From contig VWYX01000389.1 of assembly GCA_013396525.1 (NCBI GenBank), positions 609,037 to 673,036 on the forward strand: a stretch of 64,000 bases of DNA. Direction: 5' to 3'. This document shows, piece after piece, positions 47,609 to 60,125 of this stretch. The notes beneath the pieces were generated by a model that ran no database searches, was not told the origin of the DNA, and was given only the letters and a program-made list of their open reading frames with translations. The DNA is from Chaetorhynchus papuensis. Lineage: Eukaryota > Chordata > Aves > Passeriformes > Rhipiduridae. How positions within the stretch are numbered: position 1 is the first letter of the stretch; each line of letters opens with the position of its first letter. The position numbers and the translations under genes were made by a program.

Positions 47609-47699
47609 CCACCCACACATGGTAGAGGATGTGACTGCACGTGCACAGACAGCAGGGCATGCAACTTGGACCATAATCACAGGGAGTTTTTCATCACAA
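47609..47699 (-). CDS. Candidate internal exon
   Basis: An excellent donor, GGGTGG followed by GTAAGTAGG, follows base 47609. The proposed acceptor before base 47699 (GGGCAATTTGAAG) is poor. One leading base and 30 codons: CDEKLPVIMVQVACPAVCAR then AVTSSTMCGW. Outgoing phase 0 fits 44574-44653. The weak acceptor and the 3-kb distance keep this low. Confidence 0.22.
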
Positions 47700-47973
47700 C
47701 TTCAAATTGCCCAGTCAGGAATCCTTGCAAATCAATTTTCTCTTTTGCACATCTCATTGCTATGCATACTCCCAACAGAATGTGAAAGAAAAAATTTACT
47801 TTCACTGAAGAGCCATTTCTAGTCTTTTCACCCTCTCAATAATTCAAATTATACAGTGAACTACTAGATTTGAAATTTGCCACTAATTCAACAGGTTCCC
47901 CTGCTATCTTTCCAAGTCCTCAATCTCAGGGCACCTCAGATTTCAAACAGGTTATTTTTGTCATAGGAGATTG

Positions 47974-48062
47974 NNNNNNNNNNNNNNNNNNNNNNNNNNN
48001 NNNNNNNNNNNNNNNNNNNNNNNNNNNNNNNNNNNNNNNNNNNNNNNNNNNNNNNNNNNNNN
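47974..48062. other. Assembly gap (89 N)
   Basis: Run of N followed by an A/T-rich stretch. Confidence 0.99.
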
Positions 48063-49555
48063 AATTTAAATAATTATTTTTTTATTTTTATAATTAAAGA
48101 GGCTAGTTTGCAAACTACACAAAAAAAGGATGCTCAGCAGAGGCCACCAGAAAAATTCCATGCTCATACCATCACTGCCTGCATCACTTGAGCCTAACAA
48201 GAGTAGTTTATTTTCTGTGTGGAGCACCATGAAGGCAAAATACAACATTTTGACAACACATTACACAACTGTTTTCTGGATAGACAGCAAGACCAAGGAT
48301 TAGGAATCCCGACTTCCACAGGGAAGAAGCAAAACAGCACTTATGTATAGGATAACTAACCCCACAGTTTTGATAAATGCAAATTGAACAGCACCTCGTC
48401 TGAACAGAAAAGACTGGAGTCTTTTGTAATGATGATCTGGGCTTTTCCTCTTGTCCTCCCTAAAGCTAATGGCCTGTGGAACAACACTGCTGTCCTGTAG
48501 AGCAGGAAGGAGCCATGAACAGCAGAGACAAATCAGATGGAACAAAACCTGTATTCATGAAGTCCCAAGTCCAGGACAAAGCTCTATTCCAACCTGCAAG
48601 TTTGTCCAACAGAGATTCTGACAAAAATTAACAGGCTACTTTGGCAAACCACAGCTTTCCAAGTGAAATCAATTACTAATTGTCAGAGGTTCTCAAAGAG
48701 CTGGAAATACTGAGTAGCCCAAGGAAGCAACGCTGTTGCAGCAGCATTGGCTGCACCAAGCTGCTGAGCTCTTTGAGCAGGTAACATGAGCTCTGGCCAC
48801 GAGACTGCTCAGCAATGTCAACACAGATCACTTCAACCAAGGAACTCTGTGGACAGAAAGGGAAGAGAATTGTGTTCTGATCCTCACTCCTGGCCCAGCC
48901 TTGATGTTCTCCCCCTTCACCTGTCTTTACTTTCCTCATTTGCAAAAATGTTACAACTGTTCCTTTATTTCAGGAAAAGCAGAAGGTAAAGTCTCATAGC
49001 TCATAGTAAAAAAACCCACAGTATAGCTAATATTCACATGCATCAGGACAGTCTGCCCCTCTTTCTCCTGTTTAGGTTGGTAGCAACACAAATCACAACT
49101 AGCATGGTTCAAGCAGCTTGACTACAGATTTGCAACAACAAAGCAGGCGTAGTCCCACCCAATGCAAGTCCCTGCCAAGACTGGGGTGATAGCGAAAACC
49201 TTTTATTTAAGGCTGGAAGTTAAAAACATTTACACCTTTCCTTTCCAACAGTCTATCCACAGAATATCAGCAGTGACTGTGAATGGAATTACCCACATTT
49301 CCCCAAGGGTAGAACATAAAAGGACTTTTTCCTGCTGCACTTCTGTGCTTTTGTTTTGCTGCTCCTGTCAAGGACACGACATGGGAAAGGGAGGAGTAGA
49401 CAGGATATGCTATATGAACACTGTTATTACTTTAACTTAGTATTTTCCAATGGGAAACCATGTCAGGGATGGGAAGTGTCTCATAGGAAGCTTTCCATAC
49501 TCTAAGTCACAGGCTGGCTCCAGAAACCTCCCAGACATGTTCCCATGATTACCTC
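48063..49555. other. Non-coding-looking sequence, possible 3'UTR part
   Basis: No repeats recognised. The part 49190-49555 could be the 3'UTR of the candidate terminal exon at 49556-49655: a minus-strand AATAAA is present near 49205. Confidence 0.3.
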
Positions 49556-49655
49556 CTATTTCATGGCTGCCTTTAGTTGCTGCCTCAGTTGTTTCTCTTC
49601 TTTTAAAAGCTTCCTCTCCACCGCTTCATGAGTAAATGTTATTTCTGGTTTTTTT
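49556..49655 (-). CDS. Candidate terminal exon, charged coiled-coil-like tail
   Basis: The acceptor TTTGTCTGATGTTAG, with a branch-point-like GCTAACG 20-odd bases upstream, precedes base 49655. One base and 32 codons follow to TAG at 49556-49558. The peptide contains KKPEITFTHEAVERKLLKEE then KQLRQQLKAAMK, so about half of the residues are K, E, R or Q in a helical pattern, which is unlike the chance frames in this AT-rich DNA. A minus-strand AATAAA lies about 350 bases downstream. Not recognised. It could be the last exon of a gene lying to the right, or an alternative end of the 38.6-47.7 kb group. Confidence 0.35.
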
Positions 49656-52600
49656 CTAACATCAGACAAATTCGTTAGCACAACAGCTGTTTCCAGTCAA
49701 ACCATTTCAAGACATGAATTTATCATTATAAACAAAGACAAATATAAGTAAGTCCAAAGTAAACCAGAAAACTAAAAGCACATTTGCATCGTTTACTATA
49801 CTTACCATATATAAACTATAGGAAGCAAAGCTGTAAAAATGCGTCATTTATTTCCACTTCTCATTGTGCAAATTCAAGCCAAGAGGCTACTAAAACTGAA
49901 ATATCCATTACACATGATTTTCAGGAAGAAGATGCTGAAATGATGCAACGTTGCTACAGTGCATCACTTTAGCCATACCCAGCATCTTAAAGCAGAAATC
50001 TACAGAGAGCTTTTCATTATCCTTGTTTTGCTTTGAAACAAAATTATTTATCTACTGATGACATATTTTGAAATCAAGAAAAACTTACTTTTTAATTTCC
50101 TGAAACAAGAAAATGCATTTTCCAGTATTTTTCCTTCTAATATGCACCAGTAATCGAGACCATGCTTCCACTAGGCGTCCTTAGGTATTTTTGCATGGTT
50201 CTCACCCCTTAGAGGCATCTGTCCTTGTTTTGCTATCCAAAACAACAAGTGATGTGAAAATCACATTTTACATGTTCCTGCAGTCACATTTAAGGGTTAG
50301 GGACAGAAAGAATACCTCATTACCCCTGTTCAAAAAAAGCTTAAAATTATATGCAAATGGATGAAAAAAAAAGTCTCAAAGCCTAGTACAGAATATCAGT
50401 GAACCTTCTAGAGTATATGTGTAGGCACCTAATCATGCACACAGTTTCCAAGGGGGGGGGGTCCTAAATATGTATAAAGGTGGCAAGTGTCCTGACCTAA
50501 AACTGTCTTACAAGACAAAAAAATTTGGATTATTTTCCCTCTGAGGTTCATGTAGGTAGAATTCTCCATCATTATTTTAATAGGACCTTTACCTGGTTAA
50601 GAAAATTAAATCAGAAACAGAAAGGAAATAAATTACGACCTTTGTTACAAGCTGCCATATGCTTATGATCTCCACAGTCACACCGATTCACAAATTTATC
50701 TGCCTGTTCCTACACATCCAGTTGACACATCTGATGAAGATACTAGTATGGTGGGAGAAGCAGAAACATGCACCTGAAAAACTGGTACTTCTGCCAGAAT
50801 CTACTAGCTATGTGAAACACATTGAGGTTTATTTTCATTGATTGGTTGATTTCTTAATCCCAAAAATTTTCATTTGAGTTTATGATAATGTTTTCCTTTT
50901 AGAATACACATCTATCAGTTTCAGATCCCTACAAATATCTACACAGATTCTATATGAACCACTTCTGCTTTGCTCCTCCTCCCTTCAAGGTATGCACTTT
51001 AAAGTAATCTCATCTAGTTAATTCACCTGGAATAAACATCCCATCTCCTCCTGTACTCTTGCAAAGATGTTTTGACTTAATCATGGTAGCTGAAGGCAGC
51101 ACAGGCTGTTTTGCCATAGATCACTATATAAACTCTTCCTCCATCTCATAATCTGTACGTGCCATAAAAACGGGAAGCCTATTTAATGGTGTAGTACAGT
51201 TGATGTAATGGGTGCTTTAGAGTGCAAATGATAAGCAGCTTGATAACAGGCTAACTGTTGCGATGTCTGTAGTCCAAAGGACTAAGAGCCTTACTTGCAG
51301 CTTTGTACCAAGAGGACGTGCAGAACAGGAAGTGTCCCAGTAACTCAGTACAAGCTGAACAAATGGTGCTGCTAAGGACTGGCATCTGAGAGACTGCTTA
51401 GATTTTTGCACAAAAATCAATCAACTAGCAAACAGAAAATCTATTGAATCTGCAAAACGGCACGCAGCTGAAAGTACAAGACACAAGGAATTAATTAAAA
51501 GGGAAATATGAACTGGAGTTTTGTGGTTTGCTTCTTGACATCAGTATGGAACACACAATACTTGCAAGCTGCCAGACTGCTGACATACCTGAGCAACAAA
51601 TCCAGGGACAGAGTTACAAGCATGAGCAGGACATGGTGCAGAGGCAGAAACTATCACACTATATTTCTGCACAGCTCTCACTTCAGCAGGCCTCTCTGTT
51701 TACTCTGATACCAAAGCTGTCCAAACACACCATCTAGTCAGATAATCTGATACTCACCTTTCCAATGACAGGCATTTTTATGTAAGCAAGTACTCTCTGC
51801 ACGTAGCATTTTCCTAAAGGAACTCTTTCAGCTTTCAAATGCACTTTACATGGAACTCATGTCCTGCCCTGTACACCTGTGGCCACAACCGTGCATCTCC
51901 AGATGCTCTGAAGCCAAGTCATCATCCTCCTCACTATCCTCCCTTAAGTACCAGCAGTCAATGAAATCAATTTCTTTCAGCATTTTAACAAACCAAGCTA
52001 GCTCTTTTTATTTTGCAGTTTAAAACATGCGATTAAATTAAGTATTTTGCTGCCCAAAAGGTCAGAGTGAGATACCAGTTATACAACTAGCACTGTAACT
52101 GCAGCTACCACAACTTAGCAGGGCACTCCAGTATACAGACAACACTCAACCAATTTTGAACTAAAACAGAACTGATTACTGTCAGAGGATGTACTTTGCT
52201 GTACACTGTACCTGCTTACACACAGGTCTGCAATACACACACATTTATACTTGGGACATTCCCTCAAATGAATTTGAACAGCTTACTCTAGCCTTCTAAG
52301 GAACTGGCAAACCATTTGAGTACCTTGGAGCCATTGAAACCTCATACTGTAACCCTCTGTGATCCTTCAAGATAGTGTATTCCTATCACACAGGGATTTT
52401 TAGAAAGTCTTCCTGAGAAATTTAAACACCATAAGGAAACATGACTCTTCTACCATTTAGAAGACTTTTAGATGTTGAAAGCAGAAAGTAGGCAAATGTC
52501 ATGGGGAAAAAAGAAACCTCAAGAAGATATTAAACGCTACCTGGAACACAATTCTATGAATAAAAGCAGATGTTAAGCTTTGAGATTCTGTCCTCAAGTA

Positions 52601-53376
52601 AGACTTACTGATGGCACATAGGCCTCATCACTGTTGTTCAGAACTCACCTACTCTTTTGACTGCATGAAGTGGTACGTTCCAGGCTTCCTCCAGAAAAGG
52701 GGTAACAGAAGGAGCAGCATTCCCACTCCAAAAGCTCCAGGATATGAAGCATGATTTGAGCAACGTTACACATTATTGTAATGTATTCACTACAATTAAT
52801 TTCCGCAAAACCTCACTCATCTAACTGTTCTCATCACTAATTAGAACAACTGGGAGCAGAAAAGAAATGCTAGCATATTTGGGGCACACACTTGAAGTAA
52901 ACTTCTTATTTCTCTTATATAAGGTAAGTTCAACTTAACAGCATTTCCAAAATGGTAAGGCTTTCAGACAAAGCTTACAATATGTGCATTTAGCTAACAT
53001 GTTTTAATATGTGACGTCACTCAAACATCATAGATATTTAATGGCAAATGTACATAAACCCTTCAGCAATTACATTAGGCAAGAATTCTCAGCAACTGAT
53101 GGACATAAATTCTAAATTTTCATACACCTCAAGAGGATGGCTGAATTTTTCTTTACCTTTTTTAACTAAAGTGGAGGATACATCTTCTCCTCTGGTTTTA
53201 GTAAATCTTTGACAGGACAAAAACCTACTGTAGTCTGTTTATGCAAACTAGTATGACAAAGCCCTTTTGCTATCTGCATTACTTAAATCCAATACTAAAA
53301 AACTTAAGCAACTTCTTTTCACTCAATGGCATTAACACTAACAAAAAATAGTTAGTTAGTTAGAACATTGCCTTAC
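49656..53376. other. Intron-like sequence, weak exon signals only
   Basis: A perfect donor (GGAAAG followed by GTGAGTAT) ends a minus-strand frame at 51758 whose acceptor is unclear. A stretch at about 52640-52730 is open in all three minus-strand frames before GTGAGT, so no frame can be chosen. Confidence 0.35.
50452..50461 (+). repeat. G10 homopolymer
   Basis: Ten consecutive G in AT-rich DNA. Confidence 0.9.
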
Positions 53377-53433
53377 CGTGTAAATGCCAATTCTACAAAC
53401 AGCAAATGAGAGCTGGATACATTCAGACATAGT
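53377..53433 (-). CDS. Candidate small exon (19 codons, phase 0-0)
   Basis: A model acceptor (CTTTATTTTAATTCCTTTAG) precedes base 53433, and the donor TACACG followed by GTAAGGC follows base 53377. The 57 bases encode TMSECIQLSFAVCRIGIYT. Splice signals are strong, but no neighbour in matching phase could be fixed, and the product is unknown. Confidence 0.28.
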
Positions 53434-54939
53434 CTAAAGGAATTAAAATAAAGAAATTACCAAGAATGCTATTTATTAAGAACTACTTTTCTTCCCATGT
53501 CTCCCCTCTGCCCTGAAAAAAACAACTTCTTCAAGGCTGTATTAAGCAACCTGAGAAAAATGTCATACAAATTCAGGTTATCCAGATACATTCTACCTCT
53601 CATACAGAAGCAGCTGTCAACACCTTTACACTTACTAGTTCAGTATTTAATTATAGGCCTCAGATTACCTAATGATCCCCAAAATGCCTGTACACAACCT
53701 TAACAATTTGCACGTAAGCTTTCAGTCTCATTTACTTGTATCTACTCTGTTGTGAAAATCTGCAAGAAACATTTTAAGGGAGTGCTTTTTGGCCTCTTAG
53801 TGGAGTGTAAAGAGCTTCTGTGTTTATATGTTACAGTTCTCCTCTCCCTGTACCATCACTGAAACTTTCTTCCTCTACATACCAAAATAATGCATATAAT
53901 TTAATGTTTTCACATTTCTGGAGTCTTATTCCTTTAGTTTTCTGATATTTTCATGTTCAAAGTATAACATGAAAATAGAACATTTTATTTTATCTGCTCT
54001 TACAGCTGGGAATAATCATATTAAAAGTTTTTACCCTCAACTTGCTCAACTTCCGATCTGCTGTGATGCCACAATTCTATGTCTTCTGCAGTCACCCAGA
54101 GAGGCTGAGGATGGACTACGAATTTCTGATGAAACAGATGAAAAACACCTTCTTTAATTAGCATAACAAAGCCAGGAAATAAATGCAGCTCTCCAACACC
54201 AAAATAAAAACTACTGTATGTTTGCCACATTTCCTATGCAATTAGGTAAAATAAACTAAGCTTACAATGATTTATTCAGAAGAGTAATTGAGGAATTACT
54301 TTATATAAGGTATTTGAAAGGCAAAACTTAAAGCCATCAAGTGAAACATTTTTATTATATATTTAACAAGTTCACACATTATCTAAGATAAAGACTTTAA
54401 ACATACCAGTCAAAACATCTTTTCAGCATCTGCTAATTTCTTCCTCCCTCCAAAAAAATTAAAACCCTTAAAATGAAATACCCATTTAATTAGAATTGGG
54501 ATTTTAAAAAATCAAAAGAACAGATCTTATTAATTATAAGTAATTAAAAATGTGTATCAACATTTTTCTTTTGCTGCAACTGTTACATTTAAATTTGAAA
54601 CAAACAGTATTTCGCTGAACTGTCTGAAAGTCAAAAAGCACAGCACAAAAACCTGAAAGCAAACTTCAACAGCACAGTTGATTTTCTTTTCTTACTGGAA
54701 GTAGTCTAGCATATTGTTAATGACAAGGAAATGCTGATTCAAAGCACCGTTTCAATTTAAGGAATTTTTTTTTCAGCTTTAAGAACAAACATCCAAGTCT
54801 ACCATTTGTGCTCTGAGCTTCTCCCAGAAAGAAAAAAGTGACAGAGAAATAGGAACTGACTTCTAGAAATCCTACAGTTACATGAAGTGGTGGGGCGGGG
54901 TCATAAACCATACCCCTCCTGACAGTATTTGCAGACCTT
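53434..54939. other. Intron-like sequence, nothing firm
   Basis: Several acceptor- or donor-like sites, but no frame could be chosen. No repeats recognised. Confidence 0.4.
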
Positions 54940-55080
54940 GTTCCAAAGGTTCCAGAGATGGATGATTTCCCCAAGCAATTTAGTCCAGTGCTTCATTACC
55001 CTCTCTACTAGAAAGTTTCCTAATGTTTAACCTGGGTCTCCGGTAATTTAAGCTTATACTTAAACACCAGGTGATACATT
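54940..55080 (-). mobile_element. Old CR1 LINE 3' fragment, minus strand
   Basis: Reverse complement of part of a CR1 tail: CTACTAGAAAGTTTCCTAAT then GTTTAACCTGGGTCTCC and AATTTAAGCTTA. Strongly diverged. Confidence 0.65.
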
Positions 55081-57555
55081 CAGTGATTTGCACTTTCAGT
55101 ATCCTGGCAGACTCTATGTTGCTGGCAGACACAACTTTACATACAAAGTAAATGTATTTCAGCTTGCAAGAGAAGTAAACATGCAGCAGCAGCAGCAAAC
55201 CATTACAGCTTCTCCAGGTATACAGTTTGCTTTTATTCTAGACAAGCACAGCATTATAAACTGTTTTCTTTTTTAAATTTTTATTCAGGACTTCCAGGCT
55301 ATACATTAGTGGGAGAACTAAATTGCAGTTCAAATTCCACAGTAAGCCCCTGTAGATCCTTGCTTGAGCAGAATAAAACAACCTACATCATGTGTTACCT
55401 TACTCATCTGTTGCGTTTGCTACTGTAATGTTCTGAAACCACAGGCTATTATTATAAGGCATCAGTTCTGTCACACACAGTACCGATGAATGTTTCCCTG
55501 CTGCATTTCCCAGTGAAATACTAAGATAAACCCTTCTTCAAGTCCCCAAGATAATGCTCATAAACTAAATTCTATTGTGGCAAAAAAAGGTCGTTAAACA
55601 CAACACTACTATTAATATCTATTAAATTCAACTATCCTTCCTTCTGAAAACTTACATTCCCTCCCCAGTAGTATTTCAATTTAATCCTTGAAAAAGTGAC
55701 AGGAATTGAACTAAATAATTAAAAGTTTAATGATAATATCCTTCAGACTATCACTCCAACCACTGAATTAAGATATCGTTGATAATCTGTTGCTACAATG
55801 GGGAGTTCATTCTTGATACTTGTAATCTTTCATTACTTTGGTTGTGCAACTCACTTGGGACCATACAATTGGGCAACAAAACAGTTGTTGGAAAATTTAC
55901 ATTTAATTTACTTACAGTTTATTGTTGCTTTCTGAAAGGATTTTACACGGTAAGCATGAAAATAAAAGAAAAAAATGTAAAAATATACCTACAAATACTA
56001 TGAGAGAAAGATACCTTGTTTGATACAATTCTACAAGGACTAATTCTTCACAGAAGTGACTTTACATATCTACAGCGAAAAACGGAGTCAACAGGTCAAA
56101 TATGTCAAACAATATACACATGCATCTCTGCCAAAAAGCACCCTTCTGCTTAGGCAAAGGGTCATCTCACAAACATTAAATAATTTCTCCCACTGGAAAG
56201 TAAACTCATGGCTAACTTTCCTATTTGCCCAAGACTTTGTTATTTTAATTGTACCTTGTAAAAAGGTGGCTGTTCATAATAACTTAGAAAGACGTCTGCC
56301 CTGCAGCTGAGCAACATTCAATTCACAACAAGCATCTGTTCTGTCCATTCTTTCAAGTATTCAGCTATCAGTACACATATCAGTAAAAAACAATTTCAGT
56401 ATTTGGTGTCTGAAAAAAAAAAATCTCATTCAGCTCTGACACAGGCACACAGTCTGCAACTCACAAAGCCATTGTTTTAAATAATATCTATTTCATCAGC
56501 AAATACAAGATTAAATCCTTACTCATAATATTTACAAGAGAACAGATTTTGAAAGGATTAATTAGAGCATGTTCTGCAACTGATGACTTCAAAGATGCAA
56601 GCACTGAGTTGAAAGCACTAGCCTCACGAACCTCGGTGGGCAAAAGGGGAGGGGGATCCTAATCAGGTTCTCAGAAAAGAAACAAAAGGCTCAACACCTG
56701 ACAGAACTGTAGGAGCCAGTATCCTCAATTCTGCCACTCAGCAGAAATACTCACCTGGATCTCAGTTCACTGTGACGTAATCCTAAATAAATCACAGCAG
56801 TGAATAGAGCTCCAAGACCACAAAAACAGAAAGCAACACGAGAAAAGGAAGATGTTAGAGCGTTTTTTTCCTGGTGATATGTTTCTTTAATAAACTAAAG
56901 ATCAAGGCACACTTCTGCTCGTTTATAATGAAGTGATACAACCCACTAATCACTCAGAATTGCTGGATCTTCCAGGCAAAAGTTTTTTTCACCTCCATTC
57001 TTACCTGTGTCTTTTTCAGTGTATGGAATTGCAAAAATTAGCAGTACAAGTGTATAAAATATGCAAGTTTTAAGGTACCTTTATGTATGGAGCCTGAAAC
57101 AAATTCTCAGTGCATATGTTTTGAGGAACATGTGGGTACCCAAAAGCACAACTACACTACAGTAAAGGTAGCAGGAACTTTGACCAGAACTGCTGTTTGT
57201 TAACCTTGTGTACTGAACTCCAACTAGTAATTCCAAGGCTCCCCTTTCTGCACAAGATGTCACAGCCCTCAAGCACATTCCATTAATAACATTTCTAATT
57301 TAAAGTCCCCAAATTCTTTTTAATACTGTTCTCAGGGATAAAAGACACAGAAAATATTTTCATATTCTCCTTTAATGCTGAATGATTAGACTTCTAAAAT
57401 ACCAATCTTCCTGTACATAATCATTAGAAAAATAAATCTTAGTTTAGAGACTAGAAGAAACCTGATGTTGATAGAAAAGCAATGACATGTGAACAGGAAA
57501 TAGGACTGGATCCAAGAACTCTCTTGTAATCATAAAAAGTAATCAAGTGGATGCA
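55081..57555. other. Intron-like sequence with weak membrane-type frames
   Basis: A minus-strand frame at about 56757-56855 between CACCAG and GTGAGTATT reads VAFCFCGLGALFTAVIYLGL, a possible membrane helix. Another ending at about 57014 before GTAAGAATG contains TLVLLIFAIPYT. Phases of the two do not join, so neither is called. Confidence 0.3.
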
Positions 57556-57735
57556 CTAGAGAACAATGCTCTCCTCTCTTTTAGGCAATATTCTCAGTAG
57601 AACAGTTTTCCATGACTGTTTCCGGGACTGCAATGGCTGAGGCAGTGAAAGATGCAGATTAGCCAGCAGAAAATTAAAAGCTGCAAAAACAGCACAGACA
57701 TTTCTTAAGAATTCTGGACCTTTTCTCCAGTCTTG
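57556..57735 (-). CDS. Candidate terminal exon
   Basis: The acceptor ATAATTTCAGGTTTCAG precedes base 57735. Exactly 59 codons follow to TAG at 57556-57558. The peptide starts QDWRKGPEFLRNVCAVFAAF and ends KREESIVL. It is phase 0, matching the phase-0 end of the candidate exon 57871-58173 across a 135-base intron. Together the two give about 160 residues. No canonical AATAAA was seen close downstream. Product not recognised. Confidence 0.38.
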   Translation of the reverse strand, partial: QDWRKGPEFLRNVCAVFAAFNFLLANLHLSLPQPLQSRKQSWKTVLLRILPKREESIVL

Positions 57736-57870
57736 CTGAAACCTGAAATTATGCAAGTTTCTAGGCAAGAAGAAAGCACTGAGAGAAGAGATCACTCATT
57801 GCAGAGTGCATCACCTCTCTACATAGGCTGTCTACACAGTTTCAGGTTCACTCAGTGTTGTGGGCCTTAC

Positions 57871-58173
57871 ATACAAAGTCATAAACTCATTAAAACAGAG
57901 ATGTTGGAAAGCCAAAAGCCTCTCCTCATACGTAAAAACAGCACCTCCAAGCAGAAGGAATCCATTAGCTACGTGCCCCTGGAGCAGATTAAGTATCTTG
58001 ATAAATTCCTCTGAATTAAAAAGTCTCACTTCCTGTGCAGTCAATGCAATTCTGATTACACCGTGGAGCACTCCTGGACACCACTTGGAACATGTCAATT
58101 TTCTAACTGCAATTTCCTGTTCCAGAACTAGTTCTAGCTGTCCTCTCAATGAGGAGAAATGGATGTCTTTAGC
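57871..58173 (-). CDS. Candidate exon, 101 codons, phase 0-0
   Basis: The acceptor TGATGCTTTGCCATAG precedes base 58173, and the donor TTGTAT followed by GTAAGG follows base 57871. All 303 bases are one open frame. It contains LELVLEQEIAVRKLTCSKWC, then ALTAQEVRLFNSEEFIKILN and GAVFTYEERLLAFQHLCFNE, with balanced acidic and basic residues and retained CpGs. This is the most protein-like frame outside the LINEs. The opposite strand is open for 141 codons over the same bases, which weakens exclusivity. Family not recognised. Confidence 0.42.
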
Positions 58174-58449
58174 CTATGGCAAAGCATCAGGACATCCAGG
58201 GAATTATATCTCATGGACCTATCCTTATGTTCCAGCAATCACAACTTCAGGATCTCCTACCATCACACCTGAACATCGTGTTTAATACCAACCCACAACA
58301 GATCTGTCTTTGAAGGCACTATACAAATTCCTGGTCTACTCATCTTGACTTCCCTAACATTACTGCACAAGTGAGAATTCAACTACACTCACATGAAAAC
58401 ACAGTTCCTGGATTATAACTGTCAGTGAATTCTTCTATTGGGAAAAAAT

Positions 58450-58930
58450 TGCTTATTGCCTAGTTACCCTCTCTTTCTGACTTCAAAGATGTCCAGAATA
58501 TTGCCGGCTCATACCAGTCAGCTGTCTCTTCAGACTGAAAGGCTATAACTATTTAATCCCTGCTTGTACAGAAGCAATTGCTTTCGTTCAATTACCATGT
58601 CATCATTCTCTGTATCTTCTTTGGTTTTTCAATACTCTTCCTGAGATGATGCAACCAGACATGCAGCATGTAAGACAAGAGCAAACCATACATTTATGCA
58701 GTGTAAAAATGAGATCTTTCCCTTTTTCCTTCTTAATACTATAAAATTGTTGACAGATGTCTGGGTTGGGATGACATTTTAAAGAAGGATGCTCATTCCC
58801 TTTCCTGAGTACTGATGGTATTTTAGGGCCTATCCATGCATCTGTACTACCATGTGACTTCTTCTATAAATATATGCAACTTTGCATTTATCAACACTGA
58901 ATTTCATCTGCCATTTCATTATGAATATCA
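58450..58930 (-). mobile_element. Ancient CR1 LINE fragment, minus strand
   Basis: Diverged reverse-complement match to an old amniote CR1 lineage. TTTGCATTTATCAACACTGA then ATTTCATCTGCCATTTC at about 58881-58918 is a hallmark segment. The upstream part (GTCAGCTGTCTCTTCAGACT, then GAGATGATGCAACCAGACAT near 58643-58662) keeps the usual order of the 3' half. Confidence 0.75.
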
Positions 58931-59369
58931 AAAGAGGTACTATGATTTTTTTCCTGGGTTCAGTATGCATTCTTAGTATTTGTCTCTGTATCAGCTCATG
59001 CAAAGCAGATGCAGTTTATACAACTAAATACAAACATTGAATTCCCTTCTAATCTCTGAATTCACTTCTCCCTCTTATTCACTGCCAGAGCTGTGCTCTC
59101 AATGCTCATTCGTATTTCTCATGAAATTTGTCTTACAGATTAAAAAAATGATTACTTCATTTTTAATTGCTTCTAAGCTTTTCACCTCTATTAGAAAGAA
59201 AATAATTTAAATGAAGATTAGGCAGTAGTTGTTGTAAAAGCTAATAAAATGTAGAAAACAGATGCTTCTTCCATACAAAAGCTCCAAGTCAAAACAAAAA
59301 AAGAAATCTGCAAACTTACTTCCCCCATATCAACAGTTCCTAGTGGATCTTGGATGCCATCTTGCTTAC
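58931..59369. other. AT-rich sequence, nothing recognised
   Basis: No element or exon supported. Confidence 0.45.
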
Positions 59370-59476
59370 TCAGACTCTCCAATGCCAAAAGCTAACGTGG
59401 GTCCTATGAACAAATTCTTCTTCTGTTGCTCCACCAAAACACACAGCAGAGCATCGTACAAAGACTCATGTTCCTC
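59370..59476 (-). CDS. Candidate internal exon
   Basis: The donor GAGTCTGA followed by GTAAGCAAG follows base 59370. The acceptor before base 59476 ends AACTGTAG after a moderately pyrimidine-rich stretch. The 107 bases give 35 codons plus 2, reading EEHESLYDALLCVLVEQQKK then NLFIGPTLAFGIGES. A preceding minus-strand frame ending at GTAAGGTG near 59626 (LELFSIQNFFFLTGNL) could join it in phase 0. Downstream, at least one more exon would be needed before 57871-58173. Product unknown. Confidence 0.35.
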
Positions 59477-60125
59477 CTACAGTTTGCTCTTACAAGCAAC
59501 AAAGCTCTAGGGCAGGACTGCATCTAGCTTAAGAGGACTTGTCAGCTACATTTCCTGCTTTGTGTCTCTTCCTCACAGAGACAGAAGGAAGTTACTTGCA
59601 CACTGGTTGGCAATTAATTTAGTCACCTTACCAGGTTGCCAGTGAGAAAAAAGAAATTCTGTATGCTGAAGAGCTCCAGCATGAGATATCTTTTATTCAG
59701 TGGCAAATACCCTACTTGTGTCCACAAGGACTTTTATACAGCCAGACACTTTGCACTTCAAAAAGTCATGCTGCACACACAGTGAAAAACAGCAAAAACA
59801 ACATACTGCAGAGCAGTACGAGGCAAAACACAAAGAAGCACAAGATTTTAAATACTGTTGTAGTTTTTTTCATATGGCTTTACAGCTCTTTGGGCCCACA
59901 TTTGTGTTTTTAAACTAAACTAAAAATGCTTCTTTTATTAATGGAGAGCTAATATCCTCACACGATCACAAAACTTCAGAACTCAGTTTAAGAGAATAAA
60001 CATCACAAGCTGGTAGTATTAAAAAACATGAGCTGATGATACTGACAACAAGCCAAAAATGTTAATCAGCATGTGGTATTAGGAGGAATATTCTGTCCTT
60101 ACTAAACACAGATATTCTCACTTAC

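Noticed and set aside
50080..50110. 11-base microexon between TTTTCTTGTTTCAG and GTAAGTTTTT on the minus strand
   Set aside because: It would join neighbouring candidates in phase, but such a short exon needs transcript evidence; a wider frame over the same bases is also open.
52640..52730. Minus-strand segment before GTGAGT encoding either a hydrophobic tail with a stop or two other open frames
   Set aside because: All three frames are open, so no reading can be preferred.
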